DNA from: Meconema thalassinum
Lineage: Eukaryota > Arthropoda > Insecta > Orthoptera > Tettigoniidae
Direction: 5' to 3'
Assembly (NCBI GenBank): GCA_946902985.2
Contig: OX336399.1
Span: forward strand, 158,782,411-158,846,410
Length of the DNA stretch: 64,000 nucleotides
This document shows, piece after piece, positions 21,430 to 31,788 of the stretch; positions within the stretch are counted from its first letter, which is position 1; each line of letters opens with the position of its first letter. A program made the position numbers and the translations under genes. The notes under the pieces are model-generated. The model had not been told where the DNA came from, made no database searches, and worked only from the letters and a program-made list of their open reading frames with translations.

Positions 21430-21953
21430 GAGGAGGATGGAAGAATCAGGAATACCCTCGAAACTGATTAGATGTGCCTGGAGAAAACTAAGTGTAAAGT
21501 GAGGGTTGAGGGCAGGGAATCAGATAGTTTTAATGTGGTGACAGGATTAAAGCATGGAGACAGCATCTCCCCCAGACTGTTTAATCCGGTATTGGAAAAG
21601 GCACTAAAGAAGGTGTCATCGATGGGAAGAGGTGTGAACATAGGTGGTGAGGTCAAACTGCTAGCGTTTGCCGACGATATTGTTGTCATAAGAAAGAATG
21701 AAGAGGAACTAAAAAAGACAGCTAAAGTGTTAATAGAGGAGGCACAAAGAGTGGATCTGAGGATCAATCAAGAGAAAGCGGAGTGTATGGTAGTTACAAG
21801 GGAGAATAAAGAAGAAGCGATGGGGGCACTAGAGATAGGAAGCTTGCTGTTTAAGAAGACTGGATCCTTCAAATATCTAGGAAGCGTCGTAAATTGGAAT
21901 AAGAACATGAAGGAAGAGATAATGAACCGTATAAAATCTGCAGAGAGGTTGCA
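21430..21953 (+). pseudogene. LINE RT (second family), 5' segment with FADD box
   Basis: A single frame of about 160 codons from TKCKVRVEGRESDSFNVVTG through GLKHGDSISPRLFN, LLAFADDIVVI (catalytic FADD) and FKYLGSVVN to NRIKSAERLQ. It is interrupted at about 21954 by another LINE and resumes near 23125. No start codon context or upstream RT blocks, so it is 5'-truncated. Less decayed than the other LINEs here. Confidence 0.75.
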
Positions 21954-21954
21954 A

Positions 21955-23120
21955 TGAATAAACTATTCAGCAGTGTGCTCGCACCACTGTTATTCAACAT
22001 CTATACCAATGATCAGCCTTTACCTGAAGGTACCCAGAGTTTTGTCTATGCTGATGACTGTGCAGTCACTGCTCAGGCCAACTGCTTTGTAAATGTAGAA
22101 CAGACTTTGACTAAGGCCCTGAAAGAATTTACTAGCTACTACAGTGACAATCACCTGAAGCCAAATCCTGCCAAAACTCAGAGTTGTGTATTTCACCTCA
22201 ATAACAAAAAAGCAACTAAAACCCTACAAATCACTTGGGAAGGAATCCCTCTTCAGCATTGCCCGACTCCAAAATATCTGGGAGTAACTCTGGATCGTAC
22301 GCTTACATTTAAGAAGCACTGTCTAAACGTGAAGCAAAAAGTGTCTGCCAGAAACAACATAGTGCGGAAACTGAGAGGCACCACCTGGGGAGCTCATCCA
22401 TGTACTCTGAGAACAAGCGCGCTAGCACTGTGTTACTCCACTGCTTAATATGCATGCTCGGTGTGGCACAAGTCCAGCCATACCAGAAACATAGATGTGG
22501 CATTAAATGACACCTGCCGTATTATCACGGGCTGCTTAAGACCTACACCCATAGATAAACTTCACTGTCTCGCTGGTATTGCACCACCTGAAATCCGACG
22601 CGAGGTTGCTGCTAGATATGAGAAAAGCAAGGCTATGATTTTGGAAACTCACCTTGTATGCTTGTCAGCCAGCACATCCTAGGCTGAAATCAAGAAAGAG
22701 CTTCTTGAAAACCACTGAAGCTCTTAAAGGAACATCACAGCAAGCAAGAATCTCAATGTGGCGGGGAAAATGCCAATATTTAAGAGAATAGATGGTCCCA
22801 AAGGAAGAGCTTCCCCCTGGACATTCAGAAAAGTGGACAACATGGAAGGCTCTTAATCGGCTACGCTCCAGTACCACGAGATGCAAGACTAACCAGCAGA
22901 AATGGGGCCTTCCTGTGGAATCAGTTTACTGCGAGTGTGGTACTGAGCAGACCAATGATAATCTTCTACTGTGTCCTTCTTCTCCAGACACTTGCACCAT
23001 TAAAGACTTAATGGGAGCTACTTCAAATGCACTCGTCGTGGCAAATTATTGGTCAACCAGTGTTTAATATTTCTATTGTTTCATTTCTCTATGTTTACTT
23101 TGTACTTATGACACGATAAA
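21955..23120 (+). pseudogene. Jockey-like LINE, 5'-truncated, nested in another LINE
   Basis: One open frame of about 160 codons (SSVLAPLLFNIYTNDQPLPE, FVYADDCAV with the catalytic YADD box, TPKYLGVTLDRTLTFKKHC), then two further frames (IDVALNDTCRIITGCLRPTP, LAGIAPPEIRREVAARYEKS, LNRLRSSTTRCKTNQQKWG, CECGTEQTNDNLLLCPSSP). The C-terminal CxC...C motif is typical of Jockey/R1-like ORF2 ends. Only a few lesions separate the frames. It sits inside the RT frame at 21430-21953/23125-23416. Confidence 0.75.
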
Positions 23121-23124
23121 GAAA

Positions 23125-23416
23125 TAAGCAGTAAACTGTTATCAAGGACATCAAAACACCGTGTTTATAAGACAGTGTTCATATATGGGGCAGAGACATG
23201 GACACTGAGCAAAAAGATGGAGAGGAGAATATTGACCTTTGAAAACAAAATCTTCGGGTTGGTATTAGAGCAGGGAAACTTCAGAAGAAGAGAAAACACA
23301 GAAATTCACGCACTGTACGAGTATAACGAACCGGATGTGTTAGGAGTAATAAGAAGCAGAAGGATAGAATGGCTGGGACATGTACTGAGAACGGAAGACG
23401 GGATGGTAAAAAGAGT
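23125..23416 (+). pseudogene. LINE RT (second family), 3' segment
   Basis: Continues 21430-21953 after the nested Jockey-like LINE: VFIYGAETWTLSKKMERRIL, FENKIFG, DVLGVIRSRRIEWLGHVLRT and MVKRVL, where SINE1 cuts it at 23417. Confidence 0.75.
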
Positions 23417-23835
23417 GCTTCGGTGGCGTAGTCGGTAGCATGCTGAACTCCTGTGCACAAGATAGCGGGTTCAAACCCGGCCGAAGTCGTCGGAGTTTTA
23501 AGAGCGTTAAAATCCTTTTGTATGCCTTCCTTCGGAGGGGAAGTAAAGCCGGCGGTCCCATGTCATAGATATATGGCATGAAAAAAAACCTTCCAGAGAC
23601 TAAACTTGTGTGAAGCTAAATTTCTAGGTTAGATTTCGTCAAAGTTCCAACGTTCACCACTAGGTATCAGTGACATCTGGTAGCGAAAGTTGGAACTACT
23701 TGACATTGAACGTAACTTGTAGCTCACCCTATGGGTGTCCGCTTGAACCAGTTACAGCCTCTGGCGAGCCGAACATATCCTCGGACACTCCCGGCACTAA
23801 ACGCGATACGATAAATAAATATATAATAACCTCTG
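23417..23835 (+). repeat. SINE1 with tail module B
   Basis: Head GCTTCGGTGGCGTAGTCGG and B box GGTTCAAACCC, body to about 23706 (GGAACTACTTGACATTGAAC), then tail module B (GTAGCTCACCCTATGGGTGT to CACTCCCGGCACTAAACGCG) and an ATAAATAAATATATAATAA end. It has the same architecture as 20637-21046 in the opposite orientation. It ends about 90 bp from the loop-C exon of the receptor. Confidence 0.8.
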
Positions 23836-23923
23836 GTATAAGTTGTAGCATTGCTAGAATCAGGTCGGGGCCCTGTAGTCTTGTTCCATGTATCACAACT
23901 CGTTTTAGCGGGAAGATACTCAC

Positions 23924-24095
23924 CTGTTGTAGGTGTTATAATGATGGCAGTGTACGACGGAGATCGCCGACGCACCGACAAGTTGAAAGTGATGTCTATG
24001 AAGGGCCCGGGACAGCAGGAGTAGTACCGTTCGTTCCTGGTGTCAGTGAGTTCCAGAACTTCCCACTCCGTGTTCGACTCGTCCAAATCGAGCTG
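23924..24095 (-). CDS. nAChR subunit exon: loop C and pre-M1
   Basis: An internal exon of 172 nt, acceptor GTTGCCAG, donor CAG|GTGAGT, starting in phase 0 (from the Cys-loop exon) and ending one base into a codon completed at 18900. It encodes DLDESNTEWEVLELTDTRNE and then YYSCCPGPFIDITFNLSVRR, ending with the start of M1. The vicinal CysCys preceded by YY is the loop C signature of alpha-type nicotinic subunits, which contributes the principal face of the acetylcholine site. The DITFN..VRRR line is the conserved pre-M1 strand. TPT replaces the usual IPC at the start of M1 but keeps the proline. Confidence 0.92.
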
Positions 24096-24308
24096 CTGGC
24101 AACACATGAAGAAGAACAAGTACAGTATAAATCAAATTATTCGAACTCCGACTATCCAAATCGCTAATTATAAGAATCGCTTTCAGATAAAAAAAAAATA
24201 GACGGAAACGTACTGCGATTCGATAAATAATGATTCTCTTTACGCTCAACGAAGCTAGAGTAGGCGCAGCGTGAACATTATTAAGATGATCAGTCACTGT
24301 CTCATAGT

Positions 24309-25373
24309 ACAGTACTTTTTTAGTCTACTTTCAATTTTTGCAAAAACTGAAAGTAGACTTATGAGATCTACACAGGGCCAAAAAATTGTGTGTGTCTGTG
24401 TGTGTGCGTGTGTGAGTGAGTGTGTGTGTGACTGTGTGTACTCTGAATGTCTGCCCCCCCTATCAATTCGAACACGGTGAAACCGAATTGAACAAAATTT
24501 GTTACAGAGGTAGAACTAGCAAAGGACACCTCAGTGTCATATTTTATATCGCCGCCATCTTGACGGAAACGTAATGGCGGCCACCCAAATGTGCAAAGCT
24601 TAAATCAAATTACGACTAACCTAATCATCCGATCTCTACCAATTTTTGCAACATTATACCTTTATATATGAAGAATCTTTTCACGAAACTACAAGGTCAT
24701 CAGCCCAATACTTTGCGAATGGCGGCCATGTATGTTTGCAAATCAATTCCCCCTATCAATTCAAACACGGTGAAACCGAATTGAACGAAATTTGGCACAG
24801 AAGTAGCACTAGCAAAGTACTCCTCAGTGTCATGTTTTATATCGCCACCATCTTGACGAAAACGTAATGGCGGTCAACCAAATGTTAAAGGCTTAAATCA
24901 AATTACGACCAATATAGTCATATGATCTCTACCAAATTTTGCAACATTATACCTTTATGTATGAAGAATCTTTTGACCAAACTACAAGGTCATCAGCCCA
25001 ATACTTTGCGGATGGCGGCCATGTATGTGTGCAAGTCGATGCCCCCTAGCTTTTCAATCATGGTGAAACCGAATTGAACGAAATTTGGTACAGAGGTAGC
25101 ACTAGCAAAGAGCACCTCAATGTCATGTTTTATATCGCCGCCATCTTGACGGAAACGTAGTGGCGCCCACCATAATGTTCAAAGCTTAAATCAAATTAGG
25201 ACTAACCTAATCATCCGATCTCCACCAAATTTTGCAACTACATATATTCATATGGCGAGCGTCTTTTGACTAAACTACAAGGTCATCAACCCAATAGTTT
25301 GCAGATGGTGGCCATGTACGTGTGCTCATCGATTCCCCATATCAATTCAAACACGGTGAAACCGAATTGAATG

Positions 25374-25405
<32 letters not shown>

Positions 25406-25545
25406 GAGGTAGCACTAGCAAAGGGCACCTCATATTCATGTTTAATATCGCCCAACACGGTGAAACCGAATTGAATGATTTTTTTTTACAGAGGTAGCAC
25501 TAGCAAAGGGCACCTCATATTCATGTTTAATATCGCTATAGCACG
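24309..25545 (-). mobile_element. HINE-like element, second internal type (copy C)
   Basis: The left end is the reversed 3' signature: AGTCTACTTTC, loop, GAAAGTAGACT, then ATGAGATC and a GT-rich microsatellite (24388-24440). Inside are at least three ~292-bp tandem modules starting at about 24463, 24750 and 25040, each with TTCAAACACGGTGAAACCG, ACAGAGGTAGCACTAGCAAA, CGCCGCCATCTTGACGG and GGCGGCCATGTA lines. A fourth is partial and disturbed by a T29 run (25374-25402). No ORF. The 5' end near 25545 is degraded. Confidence 0.65.
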
Positions 25546-25580
25546 TTGTATTTCAACAAGCTACTACAACCAACATTCAA

Positions 25581-25810
25581 TTATACTCCTTGAAAAGGGG
25601 GCGTGGTGGCGCAGCGGTGAAGCTGTATGCCTCTCACCAAGGCGGACTGGGTTCGATTCCCGGTCAATGCATGTGAGATTTTCGATGTGAAATGCCATGT
25701 CCTGTGGTTCGGATTCCACGTAAAACGGAGGTCCCGTGGCTTATGATCGCGAGATTAACGGTCACGTTAAACGACAAGCTTCCTTCCTTCCTTTATACTC
25801 CTTGAAAAGG
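25581..25810 (+). repeat. tRNA-derived SINE, family 5, with 18-bp target duplication
   Basis: The SINE is 25599-25792, flanked by perfect TTATACTCCTTGAAAAGG at 25581-25598 and 25793-25810. The A box region is GTGGCGCAGCGGTGA and the B box GGTTCGATTCC. The body has GGTTCGGATTCCACGTAAAA and CGGTCACGTTAAACGACAAG, ending in (TTCC)n. A perfect long duplication suggests recent insertion. Confidence 0.92.
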
Positions 25811-26357
25811 ACAAAGAGTAATAACAATACCCATGCATTTAGGAGAAAGTAGGCTATATGTTAGTTACTGAACTGTACAGTAGTCGTCCGTCGCCGGCCA
25901 GCCTGGCGCACCTGTCACTTTTTGTTTTGATTAGTCAGTCAGTGTGTCAGTGTTGCCCTTTCATTTAATTACTTAATTGAAAATGCATACAACTCCGAAA
26001 ATAAACTCTTTTTCTTTAAAATACATATGTACAGTATGCATGCCCTTTTTTTTCGGAAAAAATCCAATCATTCGATTTTTTTATTACATCCGAATGGAGT
26101 CCAGTCAGATTTGATTCGGATAATTTGAGTTCTACTGTACTACAAACGTGGTGAAATCATTAGAAATGAAATAAAATTTCATAATTCGTTAATTAAGTAT
26201 ATAACATTTGATTTCATAAATTTGATATTAGTCACTGAAGTGTCTGAAATTTCTATATTTTGAGCTCGTTAATACTTCATCCAATTATTTTGTGCCAAAG
26301 GGGATCTTTTTAATCCAATGCTCTCTTAAAATTTACTATTCCACTATTTCTCCATAA
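25811..26357. other. No recognisable feature
   Basis: AT-rich intron sequence immediately upstream of the mariner insertion. Nothing else is seen. Confidence 0.4.
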
Positions 26358-26359
26358 TA

Positions 26360-27691
26360 CAGGATGCTTCAAAAAAAAGTATACACTTTAAACTATCGTA
26401 GTTTTCCCGCTCTACAAGGCTAATGTTATATTTCTTCGCCAGGTGGCAGCATAATCGTCCCTCTATGTTATATTGTCAGTTGGAATTTGTAATATCAACA
26501 TGGCGGACGTACGTTTGAGTTTTGAAGAACGTAAGCAGGTTATTAAGTTGTACTTGAAGTTTGAGAATGTAAATGATGTTCAAAGACAGTGGAGAAGGGA
26601 GTATGATACAGAACCACCTTCAAGATTAACAATTACACGCATACGAGACAAATTCGAAGTTCGTGGAACAGTGTGTGATGTGCATAAAGGTCATTCAGGT
26701 CGACCTCGAACAGCTACAAGTGATGAGTCATCAACGGCAGTCTTGGAACTGTTTCAACGCTCTCCTAACAAATCTTCAAGGCAACGGGCACGTGAAAGTG
26801 ATGTAAGTGCTAGCAGCGTGCTACGCATTCTGAAGAGAGGCAAGTATCGTGTTTACATTCCAAGGCTGGTGCAACAGCTAAGTGACGACGATCCAGATCG
26901 AAGGTTGCAATTTTGTGAATGGGTTCAGGAGATGGTGATACGTGAACCGGGATTTATGGGTAGCATCATTTGGTCGGATGAAGCCCAAGTCAAACTTAAT
27001 GGAACTGTCAATAGGCACAATTGTGTTTACTGGGGTGAAGAAAATCCTCACATTACAATTGAAAAAGCTGTAAATTTGCCTGGTGTAAATGTGTGGTGCG
27101 GTTTGTCTTCAAGGGGACTCATTGGACCTTTTCGATTTGAAGGCACTGTAACTGGTATAACTTACCTAACAATGCTTGCTGATTCCATATTTCCTGCTAT
27201 TCGTGCATTATACGGTAATGATAATTTTTATTTTCAACAAGATGGTGCCCCGCCGCACTATCACAGGGACGTACGAGCTTACCTGGATCAAAATTTGCCG
27301 GGCCAGTGGATAGGACGCAGGGGGCCAATCGAGTTTCCAGCACGCTCTCCAGACCTTACACCACTGGATTTCTTCTTATGGGACACAGTAAAAGATGAGG
27401 TGTACAAACGTAAACCACGTAACCTAGACATTCTTTGGAATGAGATTCAAGCCGTGTGTAGAGAAATCTCATTGGACGTTTTGATACGATGTACAGAATC
27501 AGTGGTGACTCGTACTCAGAATTGTATTGATGCTGCAGGTCGCCAATTTGAACAGTATTAACATTTATTATTTATGTTTCATTTACATTGGACTTTCAGC
27601 TTTCTAATTTCCTGAAATTTAACTTTGTAGAACGGTAAATAAATTTTCTATGGAAGTTCAAAGTGTGTATACATTTTTTTGAAGCACCCTG
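26360..27691 (+). mobile_element. Mariner-like element (DD41D), complete
   Basis: 1332 bp bounded by TA at 26358-26359 and 27692-27693. Inverted ends are CAGGATGCTTCAAAAAAAAG on the left and, read inward from the right, CAGGGTGCTTCAAAAAAATG, extending to GTATACAC on both sides. It carries a single uninterrupted transposase ORF. It lies in a receptor intron, two bases upstream of the 5' end of HINE copy D. Confidence 0.93.
26503..27561 (+). CDS. Mariner (DD41D, rosa-like) transposase, intact ORF
   Basis: 352 codons from the ATG of MADVRLSFEERKQVIKLY; an upstream in-frame TTG extension is not needed. The N-terminal half has two helix-turn-helix segments for TIR binding (about residues 5-60 and 80-125). 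The catalytic domain of the RNase H fold shows SDE (first Asp), QQDGAPPH (second Asp) and SPDLTPLDFFLWD (third Asp). The spacing between second and third Asp is 41 residues, counted directly, which is the DD41D class named rosa among mariners. The role is cut-and-paste transposition at TA. No frameshift, no stop and all three Asp present, so the enzyme could be functional; activity cannot be judged from sequence. It could also be classed in a neighbouring DUF4817-type group. Confidence 0.9.
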   Translation, partial: ADVRLSFEERKQVIKLYLKFENVNDVQRQWRREYDTEPPSRLTITRIRDKFEVRGTVCDVHKGHSGRPRTATSDESSTAVLELFQRSPNKSSRQRARESDVSASSVLRILKRGKYRVYIPRLVQQLSDDDPDRRLQFCEWVQEMVIREPGFMGSIIWSDEAQVKLNGTVNRHNCVYWGEENPHITIEKAVNLPGVNVWCGLSSRGLIGPFRFEGTVTGITYLTMLADSIFPAIRALYGNDNFYFQQDGAPPHYHRDVRAYLDQNLPGQWIGRRGPIEFPARSPDLTPLDFFLWDTVKDEVYKRKPRNLDILWNEIQAVCREISLDVLIRCTESVVTRTQNCIDAAGRQFEQY

Positions 27692-27695
27692 TATA

Positions 27696-28400
27696 ACAAG
27701 TAGTTCCGTGAAGAAATATATAGCCTATTTTCAAATATCCTGCTTATGTTAATTGCCTCTATCAACATACAAAATTTCAGTTTGATAGCTGTAATAAATT
27801 CGTAGATATTGAGAACCATCTAAAAATTTCGGATGGTCGCCATGTTGGATTTTTATATATGTAGGTCTTAGAGTTATGTACTATTTCATGACGATTATTG
27901 TGTAGGTGTAGTATTCACACTTCAATCGCATTATTAGGACACAAGAAATGAAAACCAGATTTTAAAATTTCGCACAGCTGCCATCTTGTGATTATGAAAA
28001 CAATTGAAATAAATTAGATGCCAGTGGATTAAAATTTGTATAAGCATTTACCGTATCAAGTTTTACTGCGCTCGAATGGTTAAATCGCGTGAAACGTCCA
28101 TTAAAATATTTAAATTTCGCGTAGCCCCCATGTTAAATTTGTGCTCACCAGGTGAATTTCAGTTTGATTGCTATCATAGATTAATAGATATTGAGAACCG
28201 TCTAAATATTTCGGATGGTCACCATGTTGGATTTTTATATATGTAGGCCATAGAGTTTTGTACTATTAGATGACGATTTTTGCGTAGCTTCATTATTCAA
28301 ACGTTCACTTCGATCGCATGATTAATACACAAATATAAAAACTTCATTTTAAAATTGCGCTCAGCCGCCATCTTGAGGTTATGTGAACAATTGAACTAAA
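27696..28400 (+). repeat. HINE-like repeat copy D, 3'-truncated
   Basis: Starts with ACAAGTAGTTCCGTGAAGAA and follows copy B closely (GCCTCTATCAACATACAAAA, TTTCGGATGGTCGCCATGTT, CAGCTGCCATCTTGTG, CAGCCGCCATCTTGAGG). It ends abruptly at about 28400 without microsatellite or hairpin, 64 bp from the donor of the Cys-loop exon. Confidence 0.8.
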
Positions 28401-28463
28401 TTAGATGCAATCTTGGACTTTTTTGGAGTAGGGGGAGAGTAAATATTGGTCGCAGCGACTTAC

Positions 28464-28677
28464 ATCTCCTTTGTAACTGGCTTGCAGGTCCAACTCTTCA
28501 CCGTTGTAGGCCCAGGATCCCATTTTCAAGTAGCAGGTCTGCGAGTCAAAAGGCCAGAAACGGAGATCGAAGGAACAGAAAACTATCAGAAGGGCTGGAG
28601 GTACACACAATACCATGCCGTCAGAGAACACGAGGCAGTGAACAGTGCCGTAGTGGTCGACCATGCTGCTTGTAGCA
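28464..28677 (-). CDS. nAChR subunit exon: Cys-loop region
   Basis: An internal exon of 214 nt, acceptor CTTTCCAG, donor GAT|GTAAGT. The first base completes a codon begun in an unseen upstream exon; it ends in phase 0. The protein segment holds TVHCLVFSDGMVLCVPPALL and then the Cys-loop CSFDLRFWPFDSQTC, exactly 13 residues between cysteines with the invariant FD and PFD, and MGSWAYNGEELDL, the conserved loop B Trp region. This is the extracellular ligand-binding domain of a pentameric ligand-gated ion channel. An additional Cys pair (HCLVF and VLC) is not typical. The upstream exons with the signal peptide and loops A, D and E were not found to the right in this window. Confidence 0.92.
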
Positions 28678-29129
28678 CTGGAAAGAGAGGGACGTTACAA
28701 AACATAACATACAAGGTAGCTTAGAACAAGTAGTTCTGTGACGAACTAAACAGCCTACTTTTCTTTAAATTATAGAGACCATATATCAACAGTTGGAAGA
28801 CCTGGCGACTCTAAATACAAGGGTTGCTTTTTTTAGTTTTGGCAACGACGCTGCTGCTTTATGTTGTAACGGTGTTGGACACTGCCATTGTTACCAAAAG
28901 TAGCTAACCTGTATCCCCTCCCTTAGAGCACATGACCTCGTCCGTCCCCTCTCTCATTCGTATGCAGTGGCGCCTGTTAGATGAGTAGTTGTGGGCGAGC
29001 GCACGCACAAGACGATCGCAATGTTTTCGAAGCAGGGGCAGAGAACATGAATAAAAATTCAGTGTACTAGGGGTCGCACGGTTCGATAGTGCCATCAAGG
29101 ACTGCACGAGGCGTGCGGTGCAACTGCGT

Positions 29130-29989
29130 TACCTTACAGAACGGTAGCAAGATGGGTTGCAGCCTTTCGAGATGGGCGCGAACGTGTGGAGGACACGCCT
29201 CGATCTGGTCACCAACCAGTAAGTGATGAAAATGTACAGATGGTGTCCGCGTTAGTGGAGATGGATCGGAACGTAACACATCGTGAATTAGCGAAAGATA
29301 CAGGACTGGTGAATTTGACTGTCCTCCACATCCTGAAGGACTGCCTGAAAATGAGGAAAATTGAGTCAAAATGGGTTCCGCATGACTTAACCGACATGCA
29401 GAAATGGCAACGATATGACGCTTCTCGTACGCACATGCAGCGTTATGAGCGCAAAGGAGAGGCCTTCTTACGGCGTATCATAACCATTGACGAGACGTGG
29501 GCCAAATCTTATGAGCCACAGTTGAAACGTCAATCGAATAAGTGGCGGCACCACGGATCATCACGTAAACAAACAGTTCGACAAACCCCCACCAATGAGA
29601 AGGTAATGTTGATTCTTGCCTATGATTGGGATGGTGCGATCATAAAACACACCGTTCCCCCAAGGGCAAACCGTTAATGCGGCGTACTATTGTTAGTTTC
29701 CGCAAGACCATATCCTAGCAGCTCTGAGAAGGAAACGGCGACACCACATGGATACTCCGCCCATCGTTCTGCATGACAATGCTAGGGCACACACAGCAGG
29801 AGTTGTGTCTGCATTGTTGAATCGCTGGAACGGGAGGTGCTCTATCATCCCCCTCCCCCTCCTACTCTCCCGACATAAGTCCCTGCAACTTTGATCTCAT
29901 CCCGAAGATGAAGGAGCCACTGCGCGGGAACCGCTACCCTACAATTAGAGATGTTGTGCAGGCTGCCGAGCGCCCTCTTCGCACCATCG
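29130..29989 (+). pseudogene. Mariner transposase pseudogene (DD34D type)
   Basis: Recognisable blocks: RRIITIDETWAKSYEPQLKR (first catalytic Asp), QSNKWRHHGSSRKQTVRQTP, ILAYDWDG, then after a frameshift IVLHDNARAHTAG (second Asp) and DLIPKMKEPLRG. At the third catalytic position the codon is AAC (SPCNFDLI), so Asp is replaced by Asn. The frame is broken near 29675 and again near 29870, and the insert at 29990 splits the 3' end, which resumes at 30798 as GSANGIQRLPRRWEHVV...GDYIEGL and a stop at about 30894. Not functional. Confidence 0.85.
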
Positions 29990-30797
29990 CACAGTGGGTC
30001 AAAATCGAAATCTAGGGGGGGAAATTATTTTTACGTTTCAATCATGAATTTAGAGTGAAAGCAACGTATATAATTTGTTTACTTCATAATAAACATCAGT
30101 TAAGACCTTTTTAAGCTACGAATACACTTGCAAGAAATTGCCTATGACTAGGAGTTGGATAGAGCATTCAGTTATCTCTTCAGAACAATTTTCTACCCTA
30201 ATTTACTTTTAACAAAGTCACAAAGTTCCACTTTTGACATAATCGTCGAACCCAGTGCTTCAAACAGTTGTAAACGTGTGAGAACTGGTTGCGCGGTATC
30301 TTCTGAAACGTAAAATAACTACGTAAGTTGCAAAAAGATGCAAAAAAATCTTATAACAGGCGTAAACTACAGGACTTTATCTAAAATTTATCATTAAGTA
30401 GAACGTGACGCAGAGTGACGCGACATACTAAAAATCTAAGTGAAAATATAATTTTAAAAATAATAGTGAAATATTATATAATGCAAATATAGCTAAAATT
30501 ACGTAACAATTAGGCCCATTAATAACTAAAACACGTTACAAAGATCATACCTTCAGCTGCAAGTTCCTTCTTAAATCATCACACTAACCACAAAGACAAA
30601 CAAACCACAGCCACTTACATTCACCCACCAATTCAGACTGCTCGAACAGTGGTGGCAGATTTACACTAAGATGCGTTTATATCCCAGAATAGTGAGCAGC
30701 AATTATATGAAAATGCTGTAGAAGTAATAAATTTTGATTTTTTAATTATGAAAATAAATATTTTTGTCCTCCTAGATTTCGATTTTGACCCACTGTG
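29990..30797. mobile_element. Transib-like nonautonomous element (808 bp)
   Basis: The ends are perfect inverted repeats for 27 bases starting CACAGTGGGTCAAAATCGAA and diverging later. Flanking direct repeats are CATCG at 29985-29989 and 30798-30802. A CACAGTG terminal heptamer with a 5-bp, GC-containing target duplication is the signature of Transib transposons, relatives of the RAG recombinase, whose RSS heptamer is also CACAGTG. No ORF, so it would need transposase from elsewhere. It interrupts the 3' end of the mariner 2 transposase. The class call is inference from ends and duplication length only. Confidence 0.7.
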
Positions 30798-31755
30798 CAT
30801 CGATAGATTGGGCAGTGCCAACGGGATCCAACGGCTTCCGCGTCGCTGGGAACACGTTGTACGCAGTGCTGGAGACTACATCGAGGGCCTATGAAACTTG
30901 GAACCATGTAGGTTTGTTATTTATCAATTTATAACATAGTTGACAAAACTAAAAAAAGCAACCTATGTATATTCTTAGTACCATCTCTAAGAGGTACACA
31001 ATGCACTACTAGGTAGTATGCACGTTACATGTATTTGAATATTGAATTTATCAGCAAACGTAAAATCAGGTTGGCCGTAAATTGGATGCTCAAACTCAAA
31101 TTGAAATATTATGATCTATATATGTGTCAGTTTTGAAAGAACTGCATGCATTAGTATGGAAGTTACATGTGATTCAACATTAAATCTATCAACACGCGTA
31201 GAATCATGTTGGCAGCACTGTCGTATATCGGTTACTGAAAATTAATCTACATTTGCAGGTACTATTTGTATGCAAAGTTTAGAACTGTTGGCCTGCGTAC
31301 TTTCTGATATATTGAGATTAGGATACAAATGTATAGAGTGCATTTTTCAACAGTTGGCAGCCCTACTGACACTAAAAATGCATATTCATATCTACTCCAG
31401 TGCACAAACCACATCCCAAATTTAGTTGAAATACAAAAGTTAGTATGGAAGCTTTTTAAGATTTGACCTATCAGCAGGCATAGAATCATGTTGGCAACAC
31501 TCACATGTATGGGCTCCTGTAAATTAGTCTGATGTAATTTTATCTATATGTGTGTCAATTTTGGAACAATTCCCATGCATATCTTCTGAGATATCCAACA
31601 CAAACCTCAATTTTCAATTGTGATTTTTCAGCAGTTGGTAGCACTGATATCATTTTCAAATATGGCCGTGAGATATTCAGGCATAGGTCTTTACTCATAC
31701 CAAATTTGGTTTTGATAACTGGGGCCGTTTAGGAGTTGATAGGGGGGACACACAC

Positions 31756-31788
<33 letters not shown>

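Larger units (their letters stand above)
28818..30967 (+). mobile_element. Mariner-like element 2, dead, with nested Transib-like insert
   Basis: Flanked by TA (28816-28817, 30968-30969). Inverted ends read GGTTGCTTTTTTTAGTTTTG on the left and the same when read inward from the right. Excluding the insert at 29990-30797 it would be about 1.34 kb, the normal mariner size. The transposase is broken. Confidence 0.88.
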
